From the NCBI GenBank assembly GCA_003489085.1, contig DNJM01000214.1:2616-25705 (forward strand): a stretch of 23,090 nt of DNA. The letters run 5' to 3'. Shown here piece by piece: positions 7,597-14,765 of this stretch; positions within the stretch are counted from its first letter, which is position 1, and each line of letters begins with the position of its first letter. A program made the translations under genes and the position numbers. This DNA comes from Lachnospiraceae bacterium (lineage in GTDB: Bacteria; Bacillota; Clostridia; Lachnospirales; Lachnospiraceae). The notes beneath the pieces were generated by a model. That model ran no database searches. It was not told where the DNA came from and worked only from the letters and a program-made list of their open reading frames with translations.

Positions 7597-7923
7597 CTAC
7601 TGTTCAGAACCGGACTTGAATCTGACTGCAGTACCATAGGCAATGACTTCCGCCGCGCCCTGCATCACTGCTGCTGAGGAATAACGGAGATTGACAACCG
7701 CATCGGCTCCGAGTGCCTCTGCTTCTTCTACCATTCGCTTGGTCGCAAGAGCCCGTGCCGAATTCATCATGTCTGTATAGGCATTCAGTTCACCGCCTAC
7801 CAGCGTTTTGAAGCCCTGGGTAATATCGCGGCCGATATTTTTGGACTGGATGGTACTGCCTTTTACCAGCCCGAGCATTTCCAATTCTTTCCCTGAGATA
7901 TAATCAGTATTTACCAAGATCAT
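7597..7923 (-). CDS. YbjQ/UPF0145 family protein
   Basis: About 108 residues from the ATG at 7923 (MILVNTDYISG). GTG codons at 7935 and 7932 are possible alternatives, but they overlap or crowd the AAGGAG ribosome site. The whole chain is one domain of the YbjQ (DUF74, UPF0145, 'heavy-metal-binding') family. Recognisable blocks are VKGSTIQSKNIGRDI, the GGELNAYTDMMNSARALA stretch and the GADAVVNLRYSSA core. YbjQ proteins form pentameric barrels; their function is not established and the metal-binding label is tentative. The start overlaps the end of the upstream small membrane-protein gene by 20 nt, implying translational coupling. Confidence 0.85.
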   Translation of the reverse strand: MILVNTDYISGKELEMLGLVKGSTIQSKNIGRDITQGFKTLVGGELNAYTDMMNSARALATKRMVEEAEALGADAVVNLRYSSAAVMQGAAEVIAYGTAVRFKSGSEQ

Positions 7924-8125
7924 CTTCTTCACCACTCCTTATTTCATGAATGCGCTGTATCAGGACAGCGACAGCGACTCCGGCCAGAGCAAGCAGTATT
8001 ACAGCGCCCAGTAATTTTACGATAAACGGGAGGTCCAGGAAGATACAGAGACATCCGTAACCGATAAAATACAGGAGCAGCAGAATCGTAATCAGAACAG
8101 GAGCAATCATTTTTTTGATATGCAT
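7904..8125 (-). CDS. Small two-TM membrane protein of unknown function
   Basis: About 73 residues from the ATG at 8125, preceded by GAGGTG at good spacing. The frame stays open upstream to 8197, but that stretch lies in the promoter and lacks a ribosome site. Two hydrophobic segments, PVLITILLLLYFIGYGCLC (about 9-27) and FIVKLLGAVILLALAGVAVAV (key span about 34-54), are followed by a charged C-terminal tail ending EEDDLGKY. I do not recognise a family. Its 3' end overlaps the YbjQ gene by 20 nt, so the two are co-expressed and their products may act together, perhaps at the membrane. Confidence 0.7.
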   Translation of the reverse strand: MHIKKMIAPVLITILLLLYFIGYGCLCIFLDLPFIVKLLGAVILLALAGVAVAVLIQRIHEIRSGEEDDLGKY

Positions 8126-8168
8126 GGTGTCACCTCGCTTTTCACCGGATAAATTATTTGTTTCCTTT

Positions 8169-8197
8169 ATTGTAATACATTTGATGCAAAATAGCAA
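8169..8197 (-). promoter_or_regulatory. Promoter of the leftward small-membrane-protein / ybjQ unit
   Basis: Read on the minus strand, TTGCTA (8197-8192) and TACAAT (8174-8169) are separated by 17 nt. The predicted start of transcription is near 8162, about 37 nt before the ATG at 8125. Confidence 0.65.
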
Positions 8198-8253
8198 TCT
8201 ATTTGTATTAAAATACTAGTACAATAAGTGACTGGGCGTAAGTGTTGCAAAGT

Positions 8254-8481
8254 TATACCTTCTCCCTGGTAATCTGCATGAACATATAGGCGGTCAAGAT
8301 AACCGGTCTCATCTATATCGCCAAAGCCTACGATTTTTCCATCGTCAAGTGCTACAAGGCTGTAATGCTTCCGGAAGGACTGATCCCATTGCTTCAAGTC
8401 TACCTGTCCGGCGCAAAATACAGTACGGAATGGTAGTTTCCAATTAGACAGCCAGGCATCCAGCATTTTATCTGATTTCAA
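8254..8481 (-). pseudogene. GNAT N-acetyltransferase remnant, truncated at both ends
   Basis: Residues 1-76 of this reading frame match the middle of a GNAT acetyltransferase: an LDAW start-like block, VALDDGKIVGFGDID (strand and turn), and the acetyl-CoA-binding approach LDRLYVHADYQGEGI. Directly after GEGI, where the family continues with IGTAL and another ~50 residues, the similarity stops; the open frame runs on to 8167 as unrelated sequence overlapping the promoter of the neighbouring genes. At the N-terminal end a TGA lies a few codons upstream and the usual first ~50 residues are absent. I infer a degraded copy left by deletion or rearrangement. The surrounding 8482-8610 shows no supported gene. 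Confidence 0.65.
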
Positions 8482-8610
8482 ATCATGTCAGCTAAAGAGT
8501 ACTTTTCTGAGTTCGGTGATTTTGCCTGTTGAAATTCCGAATCAGTGAAAGGTATTTCTTCAAAGTAATGCTTTCGAAAACCAGGAATGGTTTTATTTTA
8601 TTAAATTGTG

Positions 8611-8619
8611 TGTTAGAAT
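8611..8619 (+). promoter_or_regulatory. Possible extended -10 promoter before a 25-codon ORF
   Basis: TG-T-TAGAAT forms an extended -10 element (TAGAAT at 8614-8619) with no convincing -35 box. It would start transcription at about 8626, directly at the ribosome site of the small ORF, so the call is tentative. Confidence 0.3.
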
Positions 8620-8641
8620 TCCATTAAAGGAGGCTATGTGT

Positions 8642-8719
8642 ATGTTTACAGAAAGTGGAGTTGGAATGTCAATTGGAATCGTGCTGGTTCTGATAGGGAT
8701 TGTGGCATTTTCGGATTGA
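8642..8719 (+). CDS. Possible 25-residue single-TM peptide
   Basis: A perfect AAAGGAGG (8626-8633) lies eight bases before the ATG at 8642. The 25-codon frame encodes MFTESGVGMSIGIVLVLIG followed by IVAFSD. It is one hydrophobic helix with short polar ends, long enough to cross a membrane once. The strong ribosome site argues for translation. It may be a genuine small membrane protein or the start of a larger gene cut short in this decayed stretch. I recognise no family. An adjacent in-frame ATG at 8636 is too close to the ribosome site. Confidence 0.4.
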   Translation: MFTESGVGMSIGIVLVLIGIVAFSD

Positions 8720-8770
8720 TGAGATTTTATTTTAAAATCCGTTAAAACGAACGTATGAACGAAAAAAATA

Positions 8771-8801
8771 TTGACCTGGAGTAAACTTCATGTGATAGAG
8801 T
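8771..8801 (+). promoter_or_regulatory. Candidate promoter of the lar operon
   Basis: TTGACC at 8771-8776 is a good -35 box. Downstream are TG-A-TAGAGT (-10 at 8796-8801, spacing 19, extended -10) or GATAGA at spacing 17. The -10 match is only moderate. It lies about 20-25 nt before larB. Confidence 0.5.
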
Positions 8802-8822
8802 AGGAATTGGAGGTAATAAGAC

Positions 8823-9581
8823 ATGAATACACATGAAATGCTGGAACGGGTGAGAGCGGGTACTATTTCTGTGGAAGAGGCAGAGGGCTATCTGCGCAGA
8901 GAACCATTTGAGGAAATGGGATTCGCCAAGCTGGATTCTCACCGCGGCACCAGATCCGGATTCCCGGAGGTGGTATACTGCAGTGGGAAATCCGATTCGC
9001 ATCTGGTTCGTATTTATAAAAAATTATATGAAAATGAAGGAGAGGTGCTGGGAACCAGGGCTTCGCTTCATCAGTATGAAATTGTAAAAGAGGTGCTGCC
9101 GCAGGTACAGTATGATGAATTGTCACGTATTCTGAAGGTGGAGAAGGAAGGAAAGCTCCGGACGGGGAAAATCGCTGTCTGCACTGCAGGAACGGCGGAT
9201 ATTCCGGTGGCGGAGGAAGCAGCACAGACGGCAGAATACTTCGGTGCATATGTAGAGCGGATCTATGATGTCGGTGTCAGCGGACTGCATCGTTTGTTAG
9301 CAAGACTGGATGTCATTCAGAGTGCCAACTGTGTGGTTGCCGTAGCCGGTATGGAAGGAGCATTGGCCAGTGTACTGGGAGGACTGGTCAGCAATCCGGT
9401 GATCGCAGTACCGACCTCGGTCGGGTATGGAGCCAGTATGAATGGGCTGTCCGCACTTTTAACGATGATCAATTCCTGTGCAAATGGTATTGCAGTGGTC
9501 AACATTGACAATGGTTTTGGTGCAGGGTATATGGCAACCCAGATCAATCGTCTGGGTGTGAGAGGAAAAGGAGAAGAATAA
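8823..9581 (+). CDS. larB: LarB, pyridinium-3,5-biscarboxylic acid mononucleotide synthase
   Basis: 252 residues. LarB carboxylates and hydrolyses nicotinic acid adenine dinucleotide, the first step toward the nickel-pincer nucleotide cofactor. The C-terminal half (about 115-245) is the AIR-carboxylase (PurE)-like domain: KIAVCTAGTADIPVAEEAA, VVAVAGMEGALASVLGG, AVPTSVGYGAS and NIDNGFGAGYMA. C219 in MINSCANGIAV sits where the family's catalytic cysteine is found. The N-terminal half is the LarB-specific part. The start follows TTGGAGG. It is 2 nt from larC, and the order larB-larC-larE is that of known lar clusters. Confidence 0.93.
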   Translation: MNTHEMLERVRAGTISVEEAEGYLRREPFEEMGFAKLDSHRGTRSGFPEVVYCSGKSDSHLVRIYKKLYENEGEVLGTRASLHQYEIVKEVLPQVQYDELSRILKVEKEGKLRTGKIAVCTAGTADIPVAEEAAQTAEYFGAYVERIYDVGVSGLHRLLARLDVIQSANCVVAVAGMEGALASVLGGLVSNPVIAVPTSVGYGASMNGLSALLTMINSCANGIAVVNIDNGFGAGYMATQINRLGVRGKGEE

Positions 9582-9583
9582 AA

Positions 9584-10834
9584 ATGGGAAATACATTATA
9601 TCTGGAATGTGCCTCCGGGATCAGTGGTGATATGACTGTAGCGGCGCTGCTGGATCTGGGAGCGGATGAAAAAGTACTTGAGAAGGCCCTGAGAAGCCTT
9701 CCGGTGAAAGGATTTGAAACAAAAATCAGCCGTGTGAAAAAATCGGGATTGGATGCCTGTGATTTCCAGGTAATGCTGGATGCGGCACATGAGAACCATG
9801 ACCATGATATGGAATATCTGCATGGACACAGCCATGACCATGATCACGAACACGGACATGATCATCATCATACACATGAGCACAGAGGCCTGCCGGAGAT
9901 TCTGGAGATCATTTCCGGAGCGGAGATGACAGCGCGGGCGAAGGATACGGCGATTCGTATCTTTACGATTCTGGCGCAGGCAGAATCCAAGGCTCATGGT
10001 CTGCCGATGGAGCAGGTACATTTTCATGAGGTAGGAGCCGTAGATTCTATTGTGGATATTGTAGCAGCAGCCGTTTGCCTGGATAATCTGGATATTACAG
10101 AGGCGATTATCCCGCGGCTGAATGAAGGACAGGGATTCGTACGCTGTCAGCACGGTGTAATTCCGGTTCCGGTTCCGGCTGTGGTACATATTGCAGAAAT
10201 GCATCATCTGATGCTTCATATGACAGAGGTGGAAGGAGAGCTGGTTACGCCGACCGGTGCGGCTATTGTGGCAGCGATACGGACAGGCAATGTTCTTCCG
10301 GCGCAGTTTACCATAGAAAAGACCGGTATGGGTGCCGGAAAGCGGAATTACAGCAGACCAAGCCTGCTGCGTGCAATGTTGATTAAAGAAGCAGGGACTG
10401 AAGAGGATGTGATCTATAAGCTGGAATCCAATATCGATGACTGCAGCGGCGAAAGCCTGGGATATGCGATGCGGAGACTTCTGAATGCAGGGGCAAGGGA
10501 TGTCCATTATACACCTGTCTTTATGAAGAAGAACCGACCGGCATATCAGCTGAATGTGGTCTGCAGGGAAGAGGATATTCCAAAGCTGGAGCAGATTATA
10601 TTTGAAGAGACAACGACGATCGGTATTCGCAGAGTCCGCATGGAACGTACCGTACTGCAGAGGGAGCAGCAGCAGGCGGAGACGTCTCTGGGAACGGTTG
10701 AAGTAAAGTGCTGTACGCTTCCCAATGGAGCCGTTCGAAAATATCCGGAATATGATAGTGTGATTCGGCTGGCGGAAACCAGTCAGATCAGTTATCAGGA
10801 AGCCTGCAGACAGATTCAGAAGGAAATCAGGTAA
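9584..10834 (+). CDS. larC: LarC, nickel insertion protein of pincer-cofactor synthesis
   Basis: 416 residues. LarC inserts nickel into the thiolated pincer precursor in a CTP-dependent reaction. The N-terminal LYLECASGISGDMTVAALL and VHFHEVGAVDSIVDIVAA blocks are typical. A histidine-rich loop at about 67-101 (many HDH/HGH/HHH units) is the nickel-storage or nickel-delivery tract. The C-terminal domain includes LESNIDDCSGESLG and the TTTIGIRR turn. In some lactobacilli larC is split and joined by programmed frameshifting; here a single uninterrupted frame gives the full-length protein. It starts 2 nt after larB and ends 7 nt before larE. Confidence 0.93.
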   Translation: MGNTLYLECASGISGDMTVAALLDLGADEKVLEKALRSLPVKGFETKISRVKKSGLDACDFQVMLDAAHENHDHDMEYLHGHSHDHDHEHGHDHHHTHEHRGLPEILEIISGAEMTARAKDTAIRIFTILAQAESKAHGLPMEQVHFHEVGAVDSIVDIVAAAVCLDNLDITEAIIPRLNEGQGFVRCQHGVIPVPVPAVVHIAEMHHLMLHMTEVEGELVTPTGAAIVAAIRTGNVLPAQFTIEKTGMGAGKRNYSRPSLLRAMLIKEAGTEEDVIYKLESNIDDCSGESLGYAMRRLLNAGARDVHYTPVFMKKNRPAYQLNVVCREEDIPKLEQIIFEETTTIGIRRVRMERTVLQREQQQAETSLGTVEVKCCTLPNGAVRKYPEYDSVIRLAETSQISYQEACRQIQKEIR

Positions 10835-10841
10835 GGGCATA

Positions 10842-11654
10842 ATGGAAGAAAAGTATCAGTTGCTGGAAGAAAAAATGCAGATGTATGCCCAAAAGGATCT
10901 GGTGGTAGCTTTTTCCGGCGGTGTAGACAGCAGTCTGCTTCTGGAGCTTGCCTGTGAAGCAGCAAAGGAAAATGGAACAACGGTGTATGCGGTAACGATG
11001 CAGACGCGGCTGCATCCGGCAGCAGAAATCGATCACGCCAGGCGTGTGGCAGAGGAGGTCGGAGCTGTGCACTGTGTCATTCCGGTGGATGAACTGATGG
11101 AAGCCGGGATAAAGAATAATCCGGCGGAGCGCTGCTATTTGTGTAAGAAATGCTTATTTGAGAAGCTTTTGCAGAAGGCAGAGGAGCTGCATACGGACGT
11201 AGTACTTGAAGGAACGAATGAGGATGATCTGCATGTATATCGTCCGGGCTTGCGTGCCATACGTGAGCTGGGCATTCACAGCCCTTTGGCGGAGGCAGGA
11301 TTGACGAAGGCGGAAGTGCGGGAATTGGCGGGCAGATATGGTCTGTCTGTTTCCGACCGGCCGGCGATGCCCTGCCTGGCTACACGGTTTCCTTATGGGA
11401 CGGAGCTGTCTTATGAAGAACTGCACCGGGTAGAGAGAGGGGAAGACTATATCCGGAGCCTTGGCTTTTATAATGTACGGCTTCGGGTTCATGGTGATAT
11501 TGTCAGAATGGAAGTGGATACAGAAGCATTTCCGGCGGTATTGGAACGCCGGGGAGAGATCCTTGCTCAATTAAAGCAGCTTGGATATACCTATATTACG
11601 ATGGATCTGGAAGGCTTTCGTTCCGGCAGTATGGATATTCATATCAAATCATAA
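10842..11654 (+). CDS. larE: LarE, ATP-dependent sulfur transferase of pincer-cofactor synthesis
   Basis: 270 residues. LarE adenylates the carboxylates of the precursor and converts them to thiocarboxylates. The PP-loop AFSGGVDSS (23-31) binds ATP. C178 in AMPCLATRFPYG is at the position of the sacrificial cysteine of the characterised lactobacillus enzyme. Three more cysteines occur as CYLCKKC (C98, C101, C104). Some LarE proteins use a [4Fe-4S] cluster held by three cysteines instead of sacrificing a cysteine; the extra cysteines here fit that type, but this is inference. The gene is in operon with larB and larC. Confidence 0.92.
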   Translation: MEEKYQLLEEKMQMYAQKDLVVAFSGGVDSSLLLELACEAAKENGTTVYAVTMQTRLHPAAEIDHARRVAEEVGAVHCVIPVDELMEAGIKNNPAERCYLCKKCLFEKLLQKAEELHTDVVLEGTNEDDLHVYRPGLRAIRELGIHSPLAEAGLTKAEVRELAGRYGLSVSDRPAMPCLATRFPYGTELSYEELHRVERGEDYIRSLGFYNVRLRVHGDIVRMEVDTEAFPAVLERRGEILAQLKQLGYTYITMDLEGFRSGSMDIHIKS

Positions 11655-11666
11655 AGGGGAATTCAT

Positions 11667-12857
11667 ATGCAGAAAGGGAAGAAAATCCGCAGAATGATGA
11701 CTTTGCTGACAGCAGCCGCATTACTTATGGGGCTGCTGTCTGGCTGTGCACAGGAAAATGAAACGGCTGCCGGCACCTGGGCAGATGCACAGGCGGCAGC
11801 TGCCGGATCAGGGAACCTGGGAAAGGAACGGAAGCATGGCACGGTGACGTTTCCTGCCGAAGGCACGATGGAGGTACAGTTTCTGGATGTGGGACAGGGA
11901 GATGCTACTTTGATCCAGTGCGGGGCGGAGGCCATGCTGATTGATGCAGGGAATAATGATCAGGCAGATGAGGTGGCCGGATATCTGGAAAGCCGGGGAA
12001 TTACGACATTGAAGTATGTGATAGGAACACACCCGGATGCAGATCATATTGGCGGGCTGGATGTTGTGATTGAGGACTTTGACTGTGAAAATGTTATCCT
12101 GCCGGAGATTGCAAATGATACAAAGACCTATGAGGATGTCATTGCGGCGATGGAAGGGAAGCAGCTGGAGAATACGGTGCCGGTGGTAGGAGATCAGTAT
12201 CAGCTGGGGGAAGCTGTCTTTACGATCCTTGCACCGAACCGTATGGACTATGGAAGCAATACAAATGATTTTTCCGTCGGACTGATGCTGCAGCACGGCG
12301 AAAAGCGGTTCTTATTTACAGGAGATGCTGAGGAAGCAGCAGAAGCGGATATGCTGACAAATGGAATTTCCTTAAAGGCAGATGTCTATAAGGTGGCGCA
12401 TCATGGAAGCCGAAGTGCCACGACGGAGGAATTTCTTGCACGGGTAGCCCCGTCCGACGCTGTGATCAGCTGTGGAGAGGATAACAGCTATGGTCATCCG
12501 CATGCAGAGGTGCTGAATCGACTTCGTGCAGCCGGAGTGACGGTACGGAGGACGGATGAAGAGGGAACGATTGTGGCTGTGAGTGATGGCAGCAGTATTG
12601 CCTGGAACGTATCCGGATCAGAAAGCTGGCAGACCGGCGAACAGAGCCGGCCCGATGCGGAGAGCGTCATGTCAGATGCTGATGCGGCGGAGACACAAAC
12701 AGAGGTTTATATTTTGAATCGGAATACGAAAAAATTCCATTTGCCGGACTGTCCCGGAGCGGAGGAAATTCATACGGAGAACCGGGAGGAGAGCAGCCTG
12801 TCCCGTGAGGAATTGCTGGCGCAGGGATATGAACCGTGTAAACGCTGCCGGCCGTAG
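11667..12857 (+). CDS. ComEC/Rec2-like metallo-beta-lactamase-fold lipoprotein
   Basis: 396 residues. A basic, hydrophobic signal peptide ends in lipobox LLSGC (C27), so the protein should be a lipid-anchored surface protein. Residues ~67-315 form a metallo-beta-lactamase domain of the ComEC C-terminal type: FLDVGQGDATLI (72-83), THPDADHIGG (121-130) for the metal site, FTGD (217-220) and VAHHGSR (243-249), then SYGHPH. A low-complexity linker leads to a C-terminal ~50-residue module with FHLPDC (357-362) and CKRC (391-394), resembling the Ada-like zinc-binding fold found at the end of extracellular nucleases. Together this suggests an extracellular nuclease or phosphodiesterase. It starts 12 nt after larE, so it is co-transcribed, with no obvious link to nickel. 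Start follows AAAGGGG. Confidence 0.85.
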   Translation: MQKGKKIRRMMTLLTAAALLMGLLSGCAQENETAAGTWADAQAAAAGSGNLGKERKHGTVTFPAEGTMEVQFLDVGQGDATLIQCGAEAMLIDAGNNDQADEVAGYLESRGITTLKYVIGTHPDADHIGGLDVVIEDFDCENVILPEIANDTKTYEDVIAAMEGKQLENTVPVVGDQYQLGEAVFTILAPNRMDYGSNTNDFSVGLMLQHGEKRFLFTGDAEEAAEADMLTNGISLKADVYKVAHHGSRSATTEEFLARVAPSDAVISCGEDNSYGHPHAEVLNRLRAAGVTVRRTDEEGTIVAVSDGSSIAWNVSGSESWQTGEQSRPDAESVMSDADAAETQTEVYILNRNTKKFHLPDCPGAEEIHTENREESSLSREELLAQGYEPCKRCRP

Positions 12858-12866
12858 CATGTTTTT
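12844..12866 (+). terminator. Weak possible terminator after the lar / MBL operon
   Basis: GCTGC-CGGCC-GTAGC forms a five-pair stem overlapping the stop codon, followed by ATG and five T residues. The stem is short, so termination may be inefficient. Confidence 0.35.
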
Positions 12867-12899
12867 CATAAATAAATACTATTGCAGCTTAATTTCTAT

Positions 12900-12927
12900 T
12901 TGCAATTGTATGAATTTTTGCTACAAT
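12900..12927 (+). promoter_or_regulatory. Promoter of gltX
   Basis: TTGCAA (12900-12905) and TACAAT (12922-12927) are separated by 16 nt, a good sigma-A type promoter about 40 nt before the gltX start codon. No T-box or other leader fits in this short space. Confidence 0.7.
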
Positions 12928-12970
12928 AATTACGACTATGAAACTGAAACATATTTTGGGAGGAAAATAA

Positions 12971-14623
12971 ATGGACTGGAAAGAAGTCGCAGCGTTGATT
13001 TTTAGTGATGTGAAAGAAGATGTGGCGGAGCTGGAAGCCAGATATCCGAGAAGGAACCTGCCAGAAGGAGCCTGTGTAACCCGGTTTGCTCCAAGTCCCA
13101 CCGGATACATGCATATTGGCGGGCTGTATGCAGCACTCGTATCCTGGAGAATGGCAGCGCAGACGGATGGTGTATTCTATCTGCGGATTGAGGATACGGA
13201 TGCAAAAAGGGAAATCAAAGACGGAATCAATCAGATTGTACAGGCTTTGCATCAGTATGGGATTGAATTTGACGAAGGCCCGTTTGATCCGGAAAAAGGA
13301 GCGTATGGTCCGTATATTCAGAGCCAGAGAAAAGAACTTTACCGTGCGTATGTAAAGCGTCTGATGGAGGAGGGAGGAGCCTATCCATGCTTCTGTACGG
13401 AAGATGATCTGGCAGCCATTCGGAAAGAGCAGGAGGACAAGAAAGAGGATATGGGATACTATGGCAGTTATGCAAGATGCCGTGAACTGTCCCCGGAAGA
13501 GGCCTGCGAGAAAATTAAAAATGGAGAATCCTTTGTTGTTCGGCTGCGCTCCTGCGGAGAGAAAGAAAAGAAGGCAGTCTGTCACGATCTGATTAAGGGC
13601 GATATCGAATTGCCGGAGAATATCAATGACGTGGTACTTTTAAAATCAGATGGAATTCCGACGTATCATGCAGCACATGCCATTGATGATTATCTGATGG
13701 GAACAACACATGTGATTCGTGGGGATGAATGGATCTCTTCTTATCCGATTCATGAGCAGTTATTTGCTGCCTTTCATCTGCCGCTTCCGAAGTATGCACA
13801 CATTGCGCCGATTATGAAGAGCGAAAATGGATCCAAGCGGAAGCTCAGCAAGAGAAAGGATCCGGAGGCTGCGGTCAGCTATTATAGCGAGCAGGGATAT
13901 CCGAAGGAAGCTATTATCGAATATATGCTGACAATTGCCAACTCGGATTATGAGGAATGGAGACGGGAGCATCCGGAGGCGGATAACAGTGAGTTTGAGT
14001 TCCGGCTGTCCAGAATGAGTGTCAGTGGTGCGCTGTTCGATATCCTGAAGCTGAATGATATCAGCAAACGTGTCATCGCGGAAAAGAGCGAGGAACAGTT
14101 ATTTGAGGAAATCAGGATCTGGGCAGATCAGTATGATGCTACGCTGGCATCCGTAATCCGTGCAGATGAGGAAAAGTTCAAAGGAAGTATCCGGCTGTGG
14201 AAATACAATGGTAAGAAGGTAAGAAGAGATGTGGCAAAATGGTCTGATCTGTCCGCAATGTATCCGTATCTCTATGATCTGGAAAGCGAGGTCGCTTCTT
14301 ATGAATTCGATGAAACAACCCAGGCGGAGGATGTAAAAGAACTGCTGCTGTCTTATCTTGAGGAATATAGCTTTGACGTGGATGCGGAAAAATGGTTTGA
14401 AGATGTGAAGGAAATTGCCGGAAAGAAGAATTATTGTGCGAACAAAAAGGAATACAAGGCAAATCCTGAGGCCTATAAGGGGATGATTGCCGATGCCTGC
14501 GGAATGATTCGTGTGGCAATCACCGGGAAGAAAAACACCCCGGATCTGTATTCCATTATGCAGTTTATCGGAAAAGAGCGGTTTGAACAGAGAGTTCGGA
14601 CCTGCGTGGAAAAATTGAATTAG
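12971..14623 (+). CDS. gltX: Glutamyl-tRNA synthetase
   Basis: 550 residues, class I synthetase charging tRNA-Glu. The HIGH-type signature is PSPTGYMHIGGL (HIG at 48-50), preceded by the usual RFA. The KMSKS-type loop is KLSKR at 291-295. Other family blocks are YLRIEDTD, TYHAAHAIDDYLMGTTHVIRG (key residues HAIDD and HVIRG) and SYPIHEQL. At 550 residues it is longer than the ~485-residue E. coli type and matches the long clostridial GluRS. It begins 20-30 residues before the signature. The start follows GGGAGG. It is monocistronic by layout, with its own promoter and trailing hairpins. Confidence 0.95.
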   Translation: MDWKEVAALIFSDVKEDVAELEARYPRRNLPEGACVTRFAPSPTGYMHIGGLYAALVSWRMAAQTDGVFYLRIEDTDAKREIKDGINQIVQALHQYGIEFDEGPFDPEKGAYGPYIQSQRKELYRAYVKRLMEEGGAYPCFCTEDDLAAIRKEQEDKKEDMGYYGSYARCRELSPEEACEKIKNGESFVVRLRSCGEKEKKAVCHDLIKGDIELPENINDVVLLKSDGIPTYHAAHAIDDYLMGTTHVIRGDEWISSYPIHEQLFAAFHLPLPKYAHIAPIMKSENGSKRKLSKRKDPEAAVSYYSEQGYPKEAIIEYMLTIANSDYEEWRREHPEADNSEFEFRLSRMSVSGALFDILKLNDISKRVIAEKSEEQLFEEIRIWADQYDATLASVIRADEEKFKGSIRLWKYNGKKVRRDVAKWSDLSAMYPYLYDLESEVASYEFDETTQAEDVKELLLSYLEEYSFDVDAEKWFEDVKEIAGKKNYCANKKEYKANPEAYKGMIADACGMIRVAITGKKNTPDLYSIMQFIGKERFEQRVRTCVEKLN

Positions 14624-14643
14624 AAAGAAGCTTTGCAGTTAAA

Positions 14644-14685
14644 GGGGCGGTGCGTATGCACTGCCTCGTCTTCTGTCAGCAGAAG
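14644..14685 (+). terminator. Tandem hairpins after gltX (possible terminator)
   Basis: GGGGCGGTGC pairs with GCACTGCCTC (14644-14667, ten pairs with G-U, GTAT loop). CTTCTG-TCAG-CAGAAG (14670-14685) follows at once. Neither has a clean T-run, so this is only a probable end of the gltX transcript. Confidence 0.4.
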
Positions 14686-14726
14686 TGAAAATGAAAAATA
14701 GTCCAATCTTATTTTCCATTTCGGGG

Positions 14727-14755
14727 TTGACAAATGAAATTTAGCGTGGTAAAGT
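14727..14755 (+). promoter_or_regulatory. Promoter of the T-box / trpXYZ unit
   Basis: A consensus TTGACA (14727-14732), 17 nt, then TG-G-TAAAGT (-10 at 14750-14755, extended). Transcription should begin near 14762, at the 5' edge of the T-box leader. Confidence 0.82.
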
Positions 14756-14765
14756 ATCAGCATAG

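Noticed and set aside
8482..8560. Minus-strand fragment ending GKITELRKVLFS as the start of the GNAT gene
   Set aside because: It ends in a stop before the GNAT-like part and is itself preceded by a stop a few codons upstream; too short to assign.
8723..8739. GATTTTA-TTT-TAAAATC inverted repeat as a terminator
   Set aside because: Purely A/T stem of seven pairs with no following T-run; likely chance in an AT-rich gap.
9785..9890. CAT/GAC-rich tandem pattern as a DNA repeat or CRISPR-like array
   Set aside because: It encodes the His/Asp-rich nickel loop of LarC; units are irregular and in frame.
9596..10840. 414-codon open frame on the minus strand opposite larC
   Set aside because: It is the antisense shadow of larC: no ribosome site, unnatural Cys/His/Arg-rich composition and no known domain, while the plus frame is an unmistakable LarC.
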